This document shows, one piece after another, positions 45,730 to 55,050 of a DNA stretch of 64,000 nt. A program made the translations under genes and the position numbers. This stretch comes from Pseudomonas sp. DTU12.3 (GTDB lineage: Bacteria > Pseudomonadota > Gammaproteobacteria > Pseudomonadales > Pseudomonadaceae), in assembly GCF_004124275.1 (NCBI RefSeq), contig NZ_CP027218.1, positions 2,669,501 through 2,733,500 of the forward strand, in the 5' to 3' direction. The stretch's first letter is position 1. The number at the start of each line of letters is the position of its first letter. Below the pieces are notes generated by a model, which searched no databases, was not told where the DNA came from, and saw only the letters and a list, made by a program, of their open reading frames with translations.

Positions 45730-47346
45730 TTGTTCAAAAAGTACGCATGCTACTTGAGCATTTGCCTGATCGCTGCGCCGTTTGTCGCTTGTGCCGATGA
45801 GCCGCTGCCGCCCCTGCAAACGCTGCCAACGCCGCCGGCGGAAATGCCCGTCGAGCCGCAAAGTCCGTTGCAGGCGGTGCTGATCAGCCTGCCGCAGTCA
45901 TGCCCAGCGATTGCTGCGCATCTGAACGGCCCGGCGCTGTCGCAGTTGCAGGGTTTCTATGCGCGGCAGGACTGGATGCCGGTGTGGGCCAGTGAGTCCG
46001 GACGATTGCAGGCGTTGCAGGCGCAATTGCAGCTTTTGGCTGACGATGGTCTGAATCCGAAACGCTATCCGGTGGCGCCAAGCGCACCGCAGGACGGTGA
46101 GTTGTGCGCTGATATCGACATCAGTCGCTACTACCTGCAAGCCCTGCAGGATCTGCATTACGGGCGCCTGCTGCAATCGCATTTCGAACCGCTGTGGCAT
46201 GCCGACGACACCCCGCGTGACCGTCAGGCGGAATTGTTGGCGATTGCCGTGCCGGGCATGCACGACATCCCGGCGGCGTTCGACCTCGCCCGGCCACGTC
46301 TGGCGCAGTACCAGAGCCTGCGCCATCTGTATGCCGCGCAACGCCTGAAAGCCTTGCCGCAATGGCAGTCAGTCGGTAACGGGCCGCTGCTGCGCCCGGC
46401 GATGGAAGACAAACGCGTGCCGGAACTGGCTCAGCGCTTGTTCAACGAAGGCTACCTGACGCATGCCGTCGGCACGCCCGGCAATGCCTACGAGGGCGTG
46501 CTGGTGGAGGCGGTGAAGAGTTTTCAGGCCAACCATTCGTTGCAGGCTGACGGCGTGGTCGGGCCGGGGACGATTGCCGAACTCAACATCAGCCCGTTGA
46601 CGCGCCGCGAACAACTGCGGGTCAACCTCGAGCGTTTTCGCTGGATGGCCCAGGACATGGAACCCGATGGTTTGCTGGTCAATGTCGCCGCCGCCGAGCT
46701 GACCCTGTATCAGGGCGGCCAGGCGGTGTGGCAGACCCGCACCCAGGTCGGTCGTGCCGAACGCCAGACGCCACTGCTGAAATCCCGCGTCACCCGGCTG
46801 ACCTTGAATCCGACCTGGACCGTGCCGCCGACCATCTGGAAAGAAGACAAGCTGCCGGCGATCCGCAAGGATCAGACCTTCCTCAGTCGCCAGAACCTGC
46901 AGGTTCTCGACGCCAACGGCCAGCCATTGGCGGCTGCGGACATCGACTGGGACAACCCCGGTAACATCCTCCTGCGCCAGGACGCCGGGCCGCGTAATCC
47001 GCTGGGGCAAATGGTCATTCGCTTCCCCAACCCGTTTTCGGTGTACCTGCATGACACGCCGAGCAAGGCGCTGTTCGACAAAGGCCCACGGGCGTTCAGC
47101 TCCGGTTGCGTGCGGGTCGAGCATCCAATGCAACTGCGTGACCTGCTGCTCAGCCCGGCAGAAAAGGCCCGCACTGAAACACTCTTGGCGACCGGCACCA
47201 CGCATGAATTCCGCTTGTCTGCGCCGGTGCCGATCCTGATGACCTACTGGACTGCGCAAGTCGGCAGCGATGGCCACGTGCGCTATGCACCCGATATCTA
47301 CAGCCGCGACAGCGCGTTGCTGGCGGGTCTCGACGGCGCGCACTGA
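45730..47346 (+). CDS. ldtD: L,D-transpeptidase, YcbB/LdtD type
   Basis: This is a 538-residue protein. The start is a TTG at 45730 with GGAG 8 nt upstream; no in-frame ATG precedes the signal peptide (ending FVACADEP). Domains: a scaffold region, a peptidoglycan-binding segment (about 235-285; AVKSFQANHSLQADGVVGPG), then the YkuD catalytic domain with Cys460 in FSSGCVRVEH. It makes 3-3 crosslinks in peptidoglycan. Confidence 0.88.
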   Translation: MFKKYACYLSICLIAAPFVACADEPLPPLQTLPTPPAEMPVEPQSPLQAVLISLPQSCPAIAAHLNGPALSQLQGFYARQDWMPVWASESGRLQALQAQLQLLADDGLNPKRYPVAPSAPQDGELCADIDISRYYLQALQDLHYGRLLQSHFEPLWHADDTPRDRQAELLAIAVPGMHDIPAAFDLARPRLAQYQSLRHLYAAQRLKALPQWQSVGNGPLLRPAMEDKRVPELAQRLFNEGYLTHAVGTPGNAYEGVLVEAVKSFQANHSLQADGVVGPGTIAELNISPLTRREQLRVNLERFRWMAQDMEPDGLLVNVAAAELTLYQGGQAVWQTRTQVGRAERQTPLLKSRVTRLTLNPTWTVPPTIWKEDKLPAIRKDQTFLSRQNLQVLDANGQPLAAADIDWDNPGNILLRQDAGPRNPLGQMVIRFPNPFSVYLHDTPSKALFDKGPRAFSSGCVRVEHPMQLRDLLLSPAEKARTETLLATGTTHEFRLSAPVPILMTYWTAQVGSDGHVRYAPDIYSRDSALLAGLDGAH

Positions 47347-47349
47347 GCA

Positions 47350-47850
47350 TCAACGATCGCGGCGCTGCCAGAAGCGACTGGCCAGCGCCGCATCGACACT
47401 CAAACGACCGGCCCCGGCAAACACCAGTGCCAGCAGTGCGGCCAGATAGATCGCCGGCAGCTTGAAGTTGCCGAAGCCCTTGTTGGTGATGGCGTAACCC
47501 TGCGCCAGCTCGCTGAGGCTCGACCAGTCGGCCGGCCAGTGCACGGCGGCGGTGGCAACGACGGTCACCACGATCAGCGCCAGCGCGGAAATACGCGTAC
47601 CGAAGCCGAGCAGAATCGCCAGCGCGCCGATCAACTCCACCCACATCGACAGCTCCCAGTTCAGCGTCGCCGGCAGGTGATCAAAGGGAAACGGGAACTT
47701 GTCCTGAATATCTTCGAACCAGTTCTGGCCGTTGAATTTCTCCAGGCCTGACTCGAAAAACTCCCAGGCGATGAACAGCCGCAGGGTCAATGGCGCGAGC
47801 CAGAGTCCGGCGCGGTCGAGGTACTGGTGCAGGGTTTTGAGGGTGAGCAT
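47350..47850 (-). CDS. DoxX family membrane protein
   Basis: This is a 166-residue protein with four helices. [19 protein letters not shown], the central [21 protein letters not shown] and an end WQRRDR fit the DoxX family. CGGAGA precedes the ATG at 47850. Members act in redox or lipid-linked processes; some are co-factors of MbnP-like systems. No partner gene is adjacent. It is convergent with ldtD, 3 bp from its stop. Confidence 0.85.
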   Translation of the reverse strand: MLTLKTLHQYLDRAGLWLAPLTLRLFIAWEFFESGLEKFNGQNWFEDIQDKFPFPFDHLPATLNWELSMWVELIGALAILLGFGTRISALALIVVTVVATAAVHWPADWSSLSELAQGYAITNKGFGNFKLPAIYLAALLALVFAGAGRLSVDAALASRFWQRRDR

Positions 47851-48086
47851 GGGAGTTCTCCGGTACGAGGGGGGAAGTGATTTCGACCGGGGTATTTCAG
47901 CGTCGCGGTGTATCGGCGATGTGTCGCCGGCGGTCGGCTTTCCACGCCTGGTGTGTCTGCGCGGTCGCCATATACATTGCAATACACACGCCCCCTTCAC
48001 CTCAATCCTGTGTGATCCAACGAGCCTGCGCAGCGTCTAGCCCCAGTGTCCCCGCGATCCCATGGGGCGAGACTTCGGAACCCGGC

Positions 48087-48995
48087 ATGCAAGCGCTGTT
48101 GAACGAGATCCTTGACGCTGTCCGGCCCCTGATCGGGCAGGGCAAAGTGGCTGACTACATTCCCGCCCTCGGCACCGTGCCGGCTAATCAACTGGGCATC
48201 GCCGTGTACGGCAACGACGGCGAGATGTACTGCGCCGGTGACGCCGAAACGCCGTTCTCGGTGCAGAGTATTTCCAAGGTGTTCAGCCTGGTGCAGGCCA
48301 TCGATCATTCCGGCGAGGCGATCTGGGAGCGCCTCGGTCACGAGCCTTCCGGCCAGCCGTTCAACTCGCTGGTGCAGCTGGAGTTCGAGCGTGGTCGGCC
48401 GCGTAATCCATTCATCAACGCCGGCGCGCTGGTGATCTGCGACATCAATCAATCACGCTTCGCCGCACCGACTCTGTCGATGCGCGACTTTGTCCGGCGC
48501 CTGTCGGGCAACCCGCAGATCATGATCGACGGCAAAGTCGCCGACTCCGAATACCAGCACCGCGCGCGCAACGCAGCGATGGCGTATCTGATGCAGTCGT
48601 TCGGCAATTTCCACAATGACGTCGAGGCGGTGTTGCGCAGTTACTTCAGCCATTGCGCCTTACGGATGAACTGCATTGACCTGGCGCGGGCCTTCTGCTT
48701 TTTGGCCAACGACGGTTATTGCAAGCACAGCGGCGAGCAGGTTCTGACGCGGCGCCAGACCCAGCAGGTCAACTCGATCATGGCCACCAGCGGGCTGTAT
48801 GACGAGGCGGGCAACTTTGCCTATCGCGTCGGGCTGCCGGGCAAGAGTGGCGTCGGTGGCGGGATTGTTGCGGTGGTGCCGGGGCAGTTCACCGTGTGCG
48901 TGTGGTCGCCGGAATTGAATGCCGCCGGTAACTCGCTGGCAGGGATGGCGGCGCTGGAAATGCTCAGCGCGCGGATCGGCTGGTCGGTCTTCTGA
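48087..48995 (+). CDS. glsA: glutaminase
   Basis: This is a 302-residue enzyme of the serine beta-lactamase-like glutaminase family. Catalytic S61-x-x-K64 lies in SVQSISKVF, and [13 protein letters not shown] and [12 protein letters not shown] are also conserved. It hydrolyses glutamine to glutamate and ammonia in the cytoplasm. The length is exactly typical. The ATG at 48087 is preferred; the upstream frame has no family similarity. Confidence 0.92.
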   Translation: MQALLNEILDAVRPLIGQGKVADYIPALGTVPANQLGIAVYGNDGEMYCAGDAETPFSVQSISKVFSLVQAIDHSGEAIWERLGHEPSGQPFNSLVQLEFERGRPRNPFINAGALVICDINQSRFAAPTLSMRDFVRRLSGNPQIMIDGKVADSEYQHRARNAAMAYLMQSFGNFHNDVEAVLRSYFSHCALRMNCIDLARAFCFLANDGYCKHSGEQVLTRRQTQQVNSIMATSGLYDEAGNFAYRVGLPGKSGVGGGIVAVVPGQFTVCVWSPELNAAGNSLAGMAALEMLSARIGWSVF

Positions 48996-49017
48996 CCCGA
49001 TCCGCCAAACACCCCAA

Positions 49018-49112
49018 ACCCTGTGGGAGCGAGCTTGCTCGCGAAGGCGGCAGGTCAGCCAACATTGATGTATCGGATCCACCGCTTTCGCGAGCAGGCT
49101 CGCTCCCACAGG
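49018..49112. repeat. REPIN, family A
   Basis: CCTGTGGGAGCGAGCTTGCTCGCGAA and complement in the glsA to ProA-like gap. Confidence 0.9.
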
Positions 49113-49201
49113 ATGTTGTTGTCCACAAGGGTTTTGGGTTGCCTGGGAGGAGGGTGTTCCTATACATTTTCCGACCGCTCCCTGCATGGTGAATCCGCTT
49201 C

Positions 49202-50704
49202 ATGTCTCTTGCACTCGAACGTCTCGTCGCTGGCACGCCGATCCCTTTCGCCGGTAACCGCGTCACCGTGGTCAGCCCCGAACTGGCCGCGCGTTTTCAG
49301 CCCGGTGACCACCTGCTGGTGGAGCAGGTGAGCGGCGAGTTGTTGCTGATTCCGGTGGCTGATCAGCAAGCAGCGGCGGTGGCAATCGAGCGCGCGGCAG
49401 CGGCGTTTACCGCGTTGTCGGCGGTCTCGGATGAAGCGATCAGCCAATTTTTCGACCTGTTCGCACAACGCCTGGAAACCCCGGAGTGCTGGGCGAACAT
49501 TGCCTCGGCCAACCTTGCCGATATCGAGCGGGCCAAGGCGCGTGGCCGCTCGACCACCCGCTTGCTCGCCGATGAGCGCATGCGCAACGACATGATCGCC
49601 GGCCTGCGCGCCTGGCGTGATGCCGCGCCGACCCGGGGCAAAGTCATCAGCAGCGTCGAACACGATGGCTGGAAGGTCGAGCAAGTCATCTCGCCGTTGG
49701 GCATCGTCGCTTTTGTCTTCGAAGGGAGGCCGAACGTGTTCGCCGATGCCGCCGGTGTCCTGCGCACCGGCAACACCGCGGTGTTACGCATTGGCAGCGA
49801 TGCTTTGGGCACCGCGCAAGCCATCGTTACTCATGCCTTGAACCCGGCGCTGGCCGATGCCGGTTTGCCCGCCGGTGCGGTGTCGTTAGTGGAAAGCGTC
49901 AATCATGCGGCCGGCTGGGCGATGTTCGCCGACCGACGTCTGTCGCTGGCGGTGGCGCGCGGTTCGGGGCGTGCGGTCAGTCAACTCGGCAGCATCGCCC
50001 AGCAGGCCGGCACCGCCGTCAGCCTGCACGGTACGGGTGGAGCGTGGCTGATTGCCGATCGTGCTGCCGATGCCACACGTTTTGCGGCGGTGGTGCGTAA
50101 CTCGCTGGACCGCAAAGTCTGCAACACGCTGAACGTTTGCCTGATTCAGCGCGAGCGTGCGGTTGAATTGCTGCCGTTGTTTCTCGGTGCATTGCAGCAG
50201 GCCGGCATCGCGCGTGGGCAAGGCTGCAAATTGCACATCGTCGAGGGCAGTGAAGGTTATCTGCCGGCTGAGTGGCAGAACGCGACGGTCGAGGTGTATC
50301 GCGCCGAGGGTTATCAGACTGAGGCGTTGGCCGAGCCATTGGCGGAAGCTGATCTAGGTCGCGAGTGGGAATGGGAGGAAACCCCTGAGGTCAGCCTGAT
50401 GGTCGTCGATGACCTGGACCAGGCGATTGCGCTGTTCAACCGTCATAGCCCGCAGTTCACCGTGTCGTTGATCAGTGAAGATGCGCAGGTGCAGGAGCGC
50501 TTTTACAACGCGGTGAATGCGCCGTTCGTGGGCAACGGCATTACTCGTTGGGTCGACGGCCAGTACGCGCTGAACAAGCCGGAACTGGGCCTTTCGAACT
50601 GGGAGAGTGGGCGCTTGTTTGCGCGCAGTGCGATCTTGTCGGGTGATGGCGTGTTCACCGTGCGCAGCCGCATGACTCAGGTCGACCTCAGCGTAAAACG
50701 CTGA
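49202..50704 (+). CDS. ProA-like aldehyde dehydrogenase superfamily protein
   Basis: This is a 500-residue protein. Residues about 60-490 follow gamma-glutamyl phosphate reductase: SPLGIVAFVFEGRPNVFADA, then RTGNTAVLRIGSDA and catalytic Cys307 in DRKVCNTLNVCL. It is about 80 residues longer than ProA, with an extra N-terminal domain of about 55 residues (FQPGDHLLVEQVSGELLLIP). It is likely a paralogue rather than the proline enzyme. It sits after glutaminase on the same strand. The substrate is unknown. Confidence 0.75.
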   Translation: MSLALERLVAGTPIPFAGNRVTVVSPELAARFQPGDHLLVEQVSGELLLIPVADQQAAAVAIERAAAAFTALSAVSDEAISQFFDLFAQRLETPECWANIASANLADIERAKARGRSTTRLLADERMRNDMIAGLRAWRDAAPTRGKVISSVEHDGWKVEQVISPLGIVAFVFEGRPNVFADAAGVLRTGNTAVLRIGSDALGTAQAIVTHALNPALADAGLPAGAVSLVESVNHAAGWAMFADRRLSLAVARGSGRAVSQLGSIAQQAGTAVSLHGTGGAWLIADRAADATRFAAVVRNSLDRKVCNTLNVCLIQRERAVELLPLFLGALQQAGIARGQGCKLHIVEGSEGYLPAEWQNATVEVYRAEGYQTEALAEPLAEADLGREWEWEETPEVSLMVVDDLDQAIALFNRHSPQFTVSLISEDAQVQERFYNAVNAPFVGNGITRWVDGQYALNKPELGLSNWESGRLFARSAILSGDGVFTVRSRMTQVDLSVKR

Positions 50705-50734
50705 CCCGGACTGCCCCGTGTGGTGATCGTTGGT

Positions 50735-50765
50735 GATCGTTCCCACGCAGAGCGTGGGAACGATC
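50735..50765. repeat. family E hairpin
   Basis: GATCGTTCCCACGC / GCGTGGGAACGATC form a near-perfect stem between the convergent genes at 50704 and 50772. It may double as a terminator. A second copy lies inside the repeat at 61228. Confidence 0.75.
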
Positions 50766-50771
50766 AATTGC

Positions 50772-51431
50772 TCAGGCAGCGTGGGTGGTTTGGGCGTGAA
50801 TCGCGCAAGTCGCCGGCTGTTCGGCCAGCGGCACAAACGTGCGGCGGTCCGAGGACAGCGCATCGATCGAGCCGGTCTCGATGTCATACACCCAGCCATG
50901 CAGGTTCAGCAGGCCTTTTTCCTGTGCCAGACGCACACTCGGGTGAGTCTGGATATTCGCCAGTTGCGCGATCACGTTCTCGCGCACCATCGAACTCAGT
51001 TTCGCCGCGTCACTGGCATGCGTTCGCGCTTCATTCACCACTTTCGCCGACTCGGCATGCTGCAGCCAGCCGCTGACGGCGGGCAGGTGATCCATGCATT
51101 TGCACTTGGCAATCGCGGTCATTGCGCCGCAGTCCGAATGCCCGCAGATCACGATGTCAGTCACCCCGAGCACCGCCACTGCATATTCCACAGTCGCTGA
51201 AACCCCGCCCGGATGCGGGCTGTACGACGGCACGATATTACCGGCGTTACGAATCACGAACAGCTCGCCGGGCTCTTGTTGAGTCAACAATTCCGGCACC
51301 ACACGGCTGTCGGAACAGGTGATGAACAAGGTGCCGGGCTGTTGCGTCGTCGCCAGGTGTTTGAACAGTTCGGTGCGTTGCGGGAACGCTTCGTTCTGGA
51401 ATTTCAGGAAGCCATCAATCAGGTTTTTCAT
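50772..51431 (-). CDS. cynT: beta-class carbonic anhydrase of the cyanate locus
   Basis: This is a 219-residue enzyme. Zinc ligands Cys39, His98 and Cys101, with the Asp41-Arg43 dyad ([20 protein letters not shown]), are in place. It supplies bicarbonate for cyanase. It is third on the leftward strand after cynS and a DUF2790 gene. The ribosome site reads AGGACAACACC. Confidence 0.9.
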   Translation of the reverse strand: MKNLIDGFLKFQNEAFPQRTELFKHLATTQQPGTLFITCSDSRVVPELLTQQEPGELFVIRNAGNIVPSYSPHPGGVSATVEYAVAVLGVTDIVICGHSDCGAMTAIAKCKCMDHLPAVSGWLQHAESAKVVNEARTHASDAAKLSSMVRENVIAQLANIQTHPSVRLAQEKGLLNLHGWVYDIETGSIDALSSDRRTFVPLAEQPATCAIHAQTTHAA

Positions 51432-51443
51432 GGTGTTGTCCTC

Positions 51444-51680
51444 TTAGTTCGAGCAACCGCTGCCGAATTCGCTGTATTGAAGAATGTGTTTGCCGCCGTT
51501 GCTGTCCAGATACGTCATCTCGACCGGCACCACGCCACACACCTCGGCAACCGGGGTAATGCTCAGCACTTGGGCGATATCCAGTTGCATGCCGTAGCGG
51601 TAGGCGACGGTCTCGTCGGCGGCAAATGCCTGGGCGCAAAAACCGCCGAGCAGGGCCAGGGTCAACAGGATTTTTTGCAT
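51444..51680 (-). CDS. DUF2790 periplasmic protein within the cyanate operon
   Basis: This is a 78-residue protein from the ATG at 51680 (GGAGG upstream), with a signal peptide ending at AQAFAAD. The core CGVVPVEMTYLDSNGGKHIL, and GSGC at the end, match the DUF2790 protein at 44359. It lies between cynS and cynT, an unusual place for this family. Confidence 0.85.
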   Translation of the reverse strand: MQKILLTLALLGGFCAQAFAADETVAYRYGMQLDIAQVLSITPVAEVCGVVPVEMTYLDSNGGKHILQYSEFGSGCSN

Positions 51681-51761
51681 GGGGCAGCCTCCAGATGAAT
51701 TGGGTGACGGGTAGCCATTCGAGGTGGGTTGGCCCGCACGCACGGTGCGGGCCGGTGCGGA

Positions 51762-52229
51762 TCAGAACGGACGCAGGGGCAGGAATTTGCCGTCGAGGGT
51801 GACCACGGCGCGGGAACCACCTTCCGGGTCTTCGACTTTCTTGATGTCGAGTTTGAAGTTGATCGCGCTGATGATGCCGTCGCCGAACTGCTCGTGAACC
51901 AGCGCTTTGAGCGTGGTGCCGTAGATCTGGATCATCTCGTGGAAGCGGTAGATGGTCGGGTCGGTCGGTACGCCGCTGAGGCTGCCACGCAGGGGGATGA
52001 TCTGCATCGCCGCGACGTCTTCAACGCTCAGTTCCAGCTTGTCGCCGACCACTTGGGCGGCATTTTCCGGCAGCGGATGTTGGCCGAGCAGGGCGGCGGT
52101 GACGTACGCCAGGCTGAGGCCGGTGCCGTCGGCAAGATCCTGCCACGACAGATCTTTGCGTGCCTTGGCGTCGAGAACGCGGGTGGTCAGGGCCAGGCTG
52201 GTGTCGTTGTAGGCGTGGGACTGTTGCAT
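51762..52229 (-). CDS. cynS: cyanate hydratase (cyanase)
   Basis: This is a 155-residue protein from the ATG at 52229. Catalytic Arg95, Glu98 and Ser121 match the known E. coli triad ([16 protein letters not shown]). It converts cyanate and bicarbonate to ammonia and CO2 as a decamer. It is the first gene of the leftward operon, divergent from cynR. Confidence 0.95.
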   Translation of the reverse strand: MQQSHAYNDTSLALTTRVLDAKARKDLSWQDLADGTGLSLAYVTAALLGQHPLPENAAQVVGDKLELSVEDVAAMQIIPLRGSLSGVPTDPTIYRFHEMIQIYGTTLKALVHEQFGDGIISAINFKLDIKKVEDPEGGSRAVVTLDGKFLPLRPF

Positions 52230-52347
52230 GGTGTCACTCCTTTCAGGGTTGGCTTGCTGTGGGAGCAATCTTCTGCCGATTGATCCATAGCGTCCAAGAC
52301 CGATATACAATGCTTCGCATAAGTCCTGCCTATAGATGGTGTGCCCC

Positions 52348-53235
52348 ATGCTCCTGCGACATTTGCGTTATCTGCTGGCCGTTGCCGATCACGGCGGCTT
52401 CACCCGTGCTGCCGAGGCGCTGCATGTGTCGCAGCCGACCCTGTCGCAACAGATCCGCCAACTGGAAGAATCCCTCGGGGTGAATCTGTTTGATCGCACC
52501 TCGCGCACGGTCAAACCCACCGATGCCGGCGAGGCTTACATCGAATGCGCACGACGGGTGCTGGTGGAACTGGAGGCGGGTAAACGCGCGCTGCATGACG
52601 TCAAGGATCTGTCTCGCGGGACGTTGCGCCTGGCGATGACGCCGACGTTCATGGCGTATCTGGTCGGGCCGTTGGTGCGCGACTTTGCGGCGCGGTATCC
52701 GGGGATTCATCTGCAGATTTTCGAGTTGTCGATGGACGACATTGAAGCGGGGCTGGCGGATGACTCGCTGGATGTTGCGATTGCCTTTACACCGGTGCGT
52801 AACCCGGAGATCGAGTGTATTCCGGCGTTTACCGAAACCTTGGGGATCATGGTCGGGCGCGAGCATCCGCTGTATGACAGTCGCTCAGTGCTGACGCCGG
52901 AAGATATCGCTGCACTGGACTTTGCTCTGTTGGCGCCGGACTTCATTACGCGGTTATCGGTGGATGAGTATTTTCGGCAGCACGGGATTACGCCGCAGGT
53001 GCGGATCGAGGTGAACTCGGTGAGTACCTTGCTGGAGGTGGTGCGTTGTTCGCCTCTGGCGACGATGTTGCCGCAGGCGATTGCGACTGAGGATCGGGCG
53101 TTGCGCCGGTTGCAGCTGGAGAGTGATGCACCGCAGCGTGGGGCGGCGTTGTTGCGGCGGCGCAATAATTATCACAGTTCGGTGGCGGTCGCGTTTGCTG
53201 AAATGGTGTTGGGCTGGGGGATGCCCTCACCCTAA
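52348..53235 (+). CDS. cynR: LysR-type regulator of the cyanate operon
   Basis: This is a 295-residue protein from the ATG at 52348 ([17 protein letters not shown]); an in-frame ATG at 52336 is possible. The helix-turn-helix is at 17-58 ([19 protein letters not shown]). It is divergent from cynS across 118 bp, as expected for CynR. The last codons (GMPSP) and stop TAA lie in a family C repeat. Confidence 0.9.
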   Translation: MLLRHLRYLLAVADHGGFTRAAEALHVSQPTLSQQIRQLEESLGVNLFDRTSRTVKPTDAGEAYIECARRVLVELEAGKRALHDVKDLSRGTLRLAMTPTFMAYLVGPLVRDFAARYPGIHLQIFELSMDDIEAGLADDSLDVAIAFTPVRNPEIECIPAFTETLGIMVGREHPLYDSRSVLTPEDIAALDFALLAPDFITRLSVDEYFRQHGITPQVRIEVNSVSTLLEVVRCSPLATMLPQAIATEDRALRRLQLESDAPQRGAALLRRRNNYHSSVAVAFAEMVLGWGMPSP

Positions 53236-53399
53236 CCCTCTCCCAGAGGGAGAGGGGACTGACCGAGGGATGCTGGAGTAATACGCCGACCTGAAAGAGT
53301 TTTGCTGAATCCATAATCAACTCGGTGTTCCGGGTTGACGGATGACTTGAGATCACTCGATCGGCTCCCTCTCCCTCGGGAGAGGGCTGGGGTGAGGGG
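53224..53399. repeat. repeat family C, full copy
   Basis: CCCTCACCCTAACCCTCTCCCAG ... GGGAGAGGGCTGGGGTGAGGGG. It begins inside cynR and supplies its stop codon. Confidence 0.85.
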
Positions 53400-53437
53400 C
53401 TGCAATTCCAGTCACGCCAAATCAATGCATGCGAACA

Positions 53438-53474
53438 AAAAAAGGCCTGCTTCCTTTAAGGAAGCAGGCCTTTC
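53438..53474. terminator. Rho-independent terminator, strongest on the minus strand
   Basis: The stem AAAGGCCTGCTTCC / GGAAGCAGGCCTTT has a T-run of seven on the minus strand. It ends the gene at 53493 and probably also faces cynR. Confidence 0.85.
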
Positions 53475-53492
53475 AATTATTTGATGACTAAC

Positions 53493-53822
53493 TCAGCAGA
53501 ATCGATCAATCACCCGAACTTCATTGTTGTTCTGCATCGAATCCCACGCCTGTTTCAGCGTTTGCAGAACATTACCGATGAAGTCCCTGTCGGCCGCGGC
53601 TTTCTTGCCAACATAACCGTGGCCGCGACGGTACATCTTCAGGCGGGCCAGCAGGTTCTGATGGTTGCGGTCGAACTCTTCTTCGCCAGCATGCGGTGCC
53701 AGGCAGTCGATATGCACCTGCCCCGACGTGCTGATCCACAGAATATGGCTGTCGTGGCTGTCTTTCTGCGCAGCGAACATACGAGCCAGTTCTTCGATAG
53801 TGGGTTGATTGTTCAGATTCAT
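53493..53822 (-). CDS. hypothetical cytoplasmic protein, 109 residues
   Basis: AAGGGGC precedes the ATG at 53822. The product (MNLNNQPTIEELARMFAAQK...) has no signal peptide or membrane segment. HILWISTSGQVHIDCLAPH and MYRRGHGYVGKKAAAD are its more striking parts. A terminator follows. No family is recognised. Confidence 0.65.
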   Translation of the reverse strand: MNLNNQPTIEELARMFAAQKDSHDSHILWISTSGQVHIDCLAPHAGEEEFDRNHQNLLARLKMYRRGHGYVGKKAAADRDFIGNVLQTLKQAWDSMQNNNEVRVIDRFC

Positions 53823-53997
53823 GATTTTGCCCCTTGACCAGTCTGGTGATCTTTCAAAGTTGATTCGCTAATACAGGTAGCCCATCGGTTAGTTGATCCC
53901 TGGCACCGAAACCAGGACGTCAGCGCTCGCCCGTGTGAAGTACGGGGTCATGCATCTGTTGCATGTAGTCGTGTTGAATAACTGCTACGCAATAGCG

Positions 53998-54287
53998 TCA
54001 CAACGAGGAGAAGCAGCGAAAACCGGGAGGCTCCTTGACGACATATTCAGTGTCGACCACAAGCGTCTTGAGAATTTTCGCCAGCGCTTCTCGTCCTTGT
54101 ACTGGACGTTCAGGCCAGGTCAGCTTCTTCAATCTGCCTTGTGGGCAGCGTGTATCCGGAAAAAACAACTCGGCGGTCAGACGAGTTTGCTCAAGCATGT
54201 TGCCAGTGTTCCCGATCGGGGAACGTCTTCATCATGCAAAAGCAAAACGACGCCGTCAACGGTTTTGTAGTGATTATTTTTGTTCAC
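53998..54287 (-). pseudogene. possible frameshifted small gene
   Basis: A frame from the GTG at 54287 (VNKNNHYKTVDGVVLLLHDE) stops after about 36 codons. The +1-shifted frame continues from near 54198 (MLEQTRLTAELFFPDTRC) to 53998. One indel near 54200 would join them into a single protein of about 95 residues. An inverted repeat GTAGTGA...TCACTAC at 54267-54290 overlaps the start. The rest of the 510-bp gap 53823-54332 shows no gene. Confidence 0.3.
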
Positions 54288-54332
54288 TACATATTGTCGG
54301 ACAAAGCTGTTTTGGAATGAGAAAGGATCCGT

Positions 54333-54836
54333 TCAGGCAACGGAAAAGGGTGCGCGCAGGGTGTAGAAGGTGCACGGATAACCGTCTACCTCGCGCTGCT
54401 GCCGGGTGAATTCACCGCCGCTCAATTGCGGGATCAGCCCGGCCCAGAAGCGCTGTGCCGGCAGGTTGGCGTCGATGTGGAAAATCTGCCATTGACCGGG
54501 GATGCGGCTCAAGAGGGCAGAGACGACAAACTGCGCGACGCCTTGGCCACGAAAGCGTCGCGCGATAAAGAAGTAGCCGATGTTGTGGTCGGCGCCGTCG
54601 ATATGGGTCTCGTTGTCGACGGTCACGAACCCGACGAGTTCGTTGTCGACGCGGATCAGAAAAGGTTGGGTCGCCGGGTGGCGCCAGTAGTCGAGTTTAG
54701 GCTGGATGGCAAAGAAGCCGTGCTCGGCGAGTTTCAGCGGTAGCCATTGGCTGAAGTCGTGCATGTAGAACTGCATGAGGTTCTCGAGGGTGTCGAGGTC
54801 GTCGCGTTGCGCGGGGTGCAGTTCGATGGTGGGCAT
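54333..54836 (-). CDS. GNAT family N-acetyltransferase
   Basis: This is a 167-residue protein from the ATG at 54836 (AAGGAG upstream). The GNAT fold shows in FLIRVDNELVGFVTVDNE, then the acetyl-CoA loop FFIARRFRGQGVAQFV and NLPAQRFWAGL. The acceptor substrate is unknown. Cytoplasmic. Confidence 0.87.
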   Translation of the reverse strand: MPTIELHPAQRDDLDTLENLMQFYMHDFSQWLPLKLAEHGFFAIQPKLDYWRHPATQPFLIRVDNELVGFVTVDNETHIDGADHNIGYFFIARRFRGQGVAQFVVSALLSRIPGQWQIFHIDANLPAQRFWAGLIPQLSGGEFTRQQREVDGYPCTFYTLRAPFSVA

Positions 54837-54872
54837 GGTGGCTGAACTCCTTGCGGTGATGAGCGGCACATT

Positions 54873-55006
54873 CGTGGCGAGGGAGCTTGCTCCCGCTGGG
54901 TTGCGAAGCGACCCTAAGCACTGCAAGTACAGTGCATCAGACACACCGGGGTTGCAGGTTTTGCGACTGCTGCGCAGCCGAGCGGGAGCAAGCTCCCTCG
55001 CCACAG
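54873..55006. repeat. repeat family D
   Basis: CGTGGCGAGGGAGCTTGCTCCCGCT ... AGCGGGAGCAAGCTCCCTCGCCACAG, with a TTGCGAAGCGACC / GACTGCTGCGCAGCC inner region. Confidence 0.9.
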
Positions 55007-55050
55007 GGAATAATCAAGCCACAGAAAGCTATCAAGTAGCGGACTTTGTG

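Noticed and set aside
53893..54270. Plus-strand frame of 125 codons in the gap after the 109-residue gene
   Set aside because: It has no ribosome site and no recognisable features. The minus strand of the same stretch gives the more protein-like frames.
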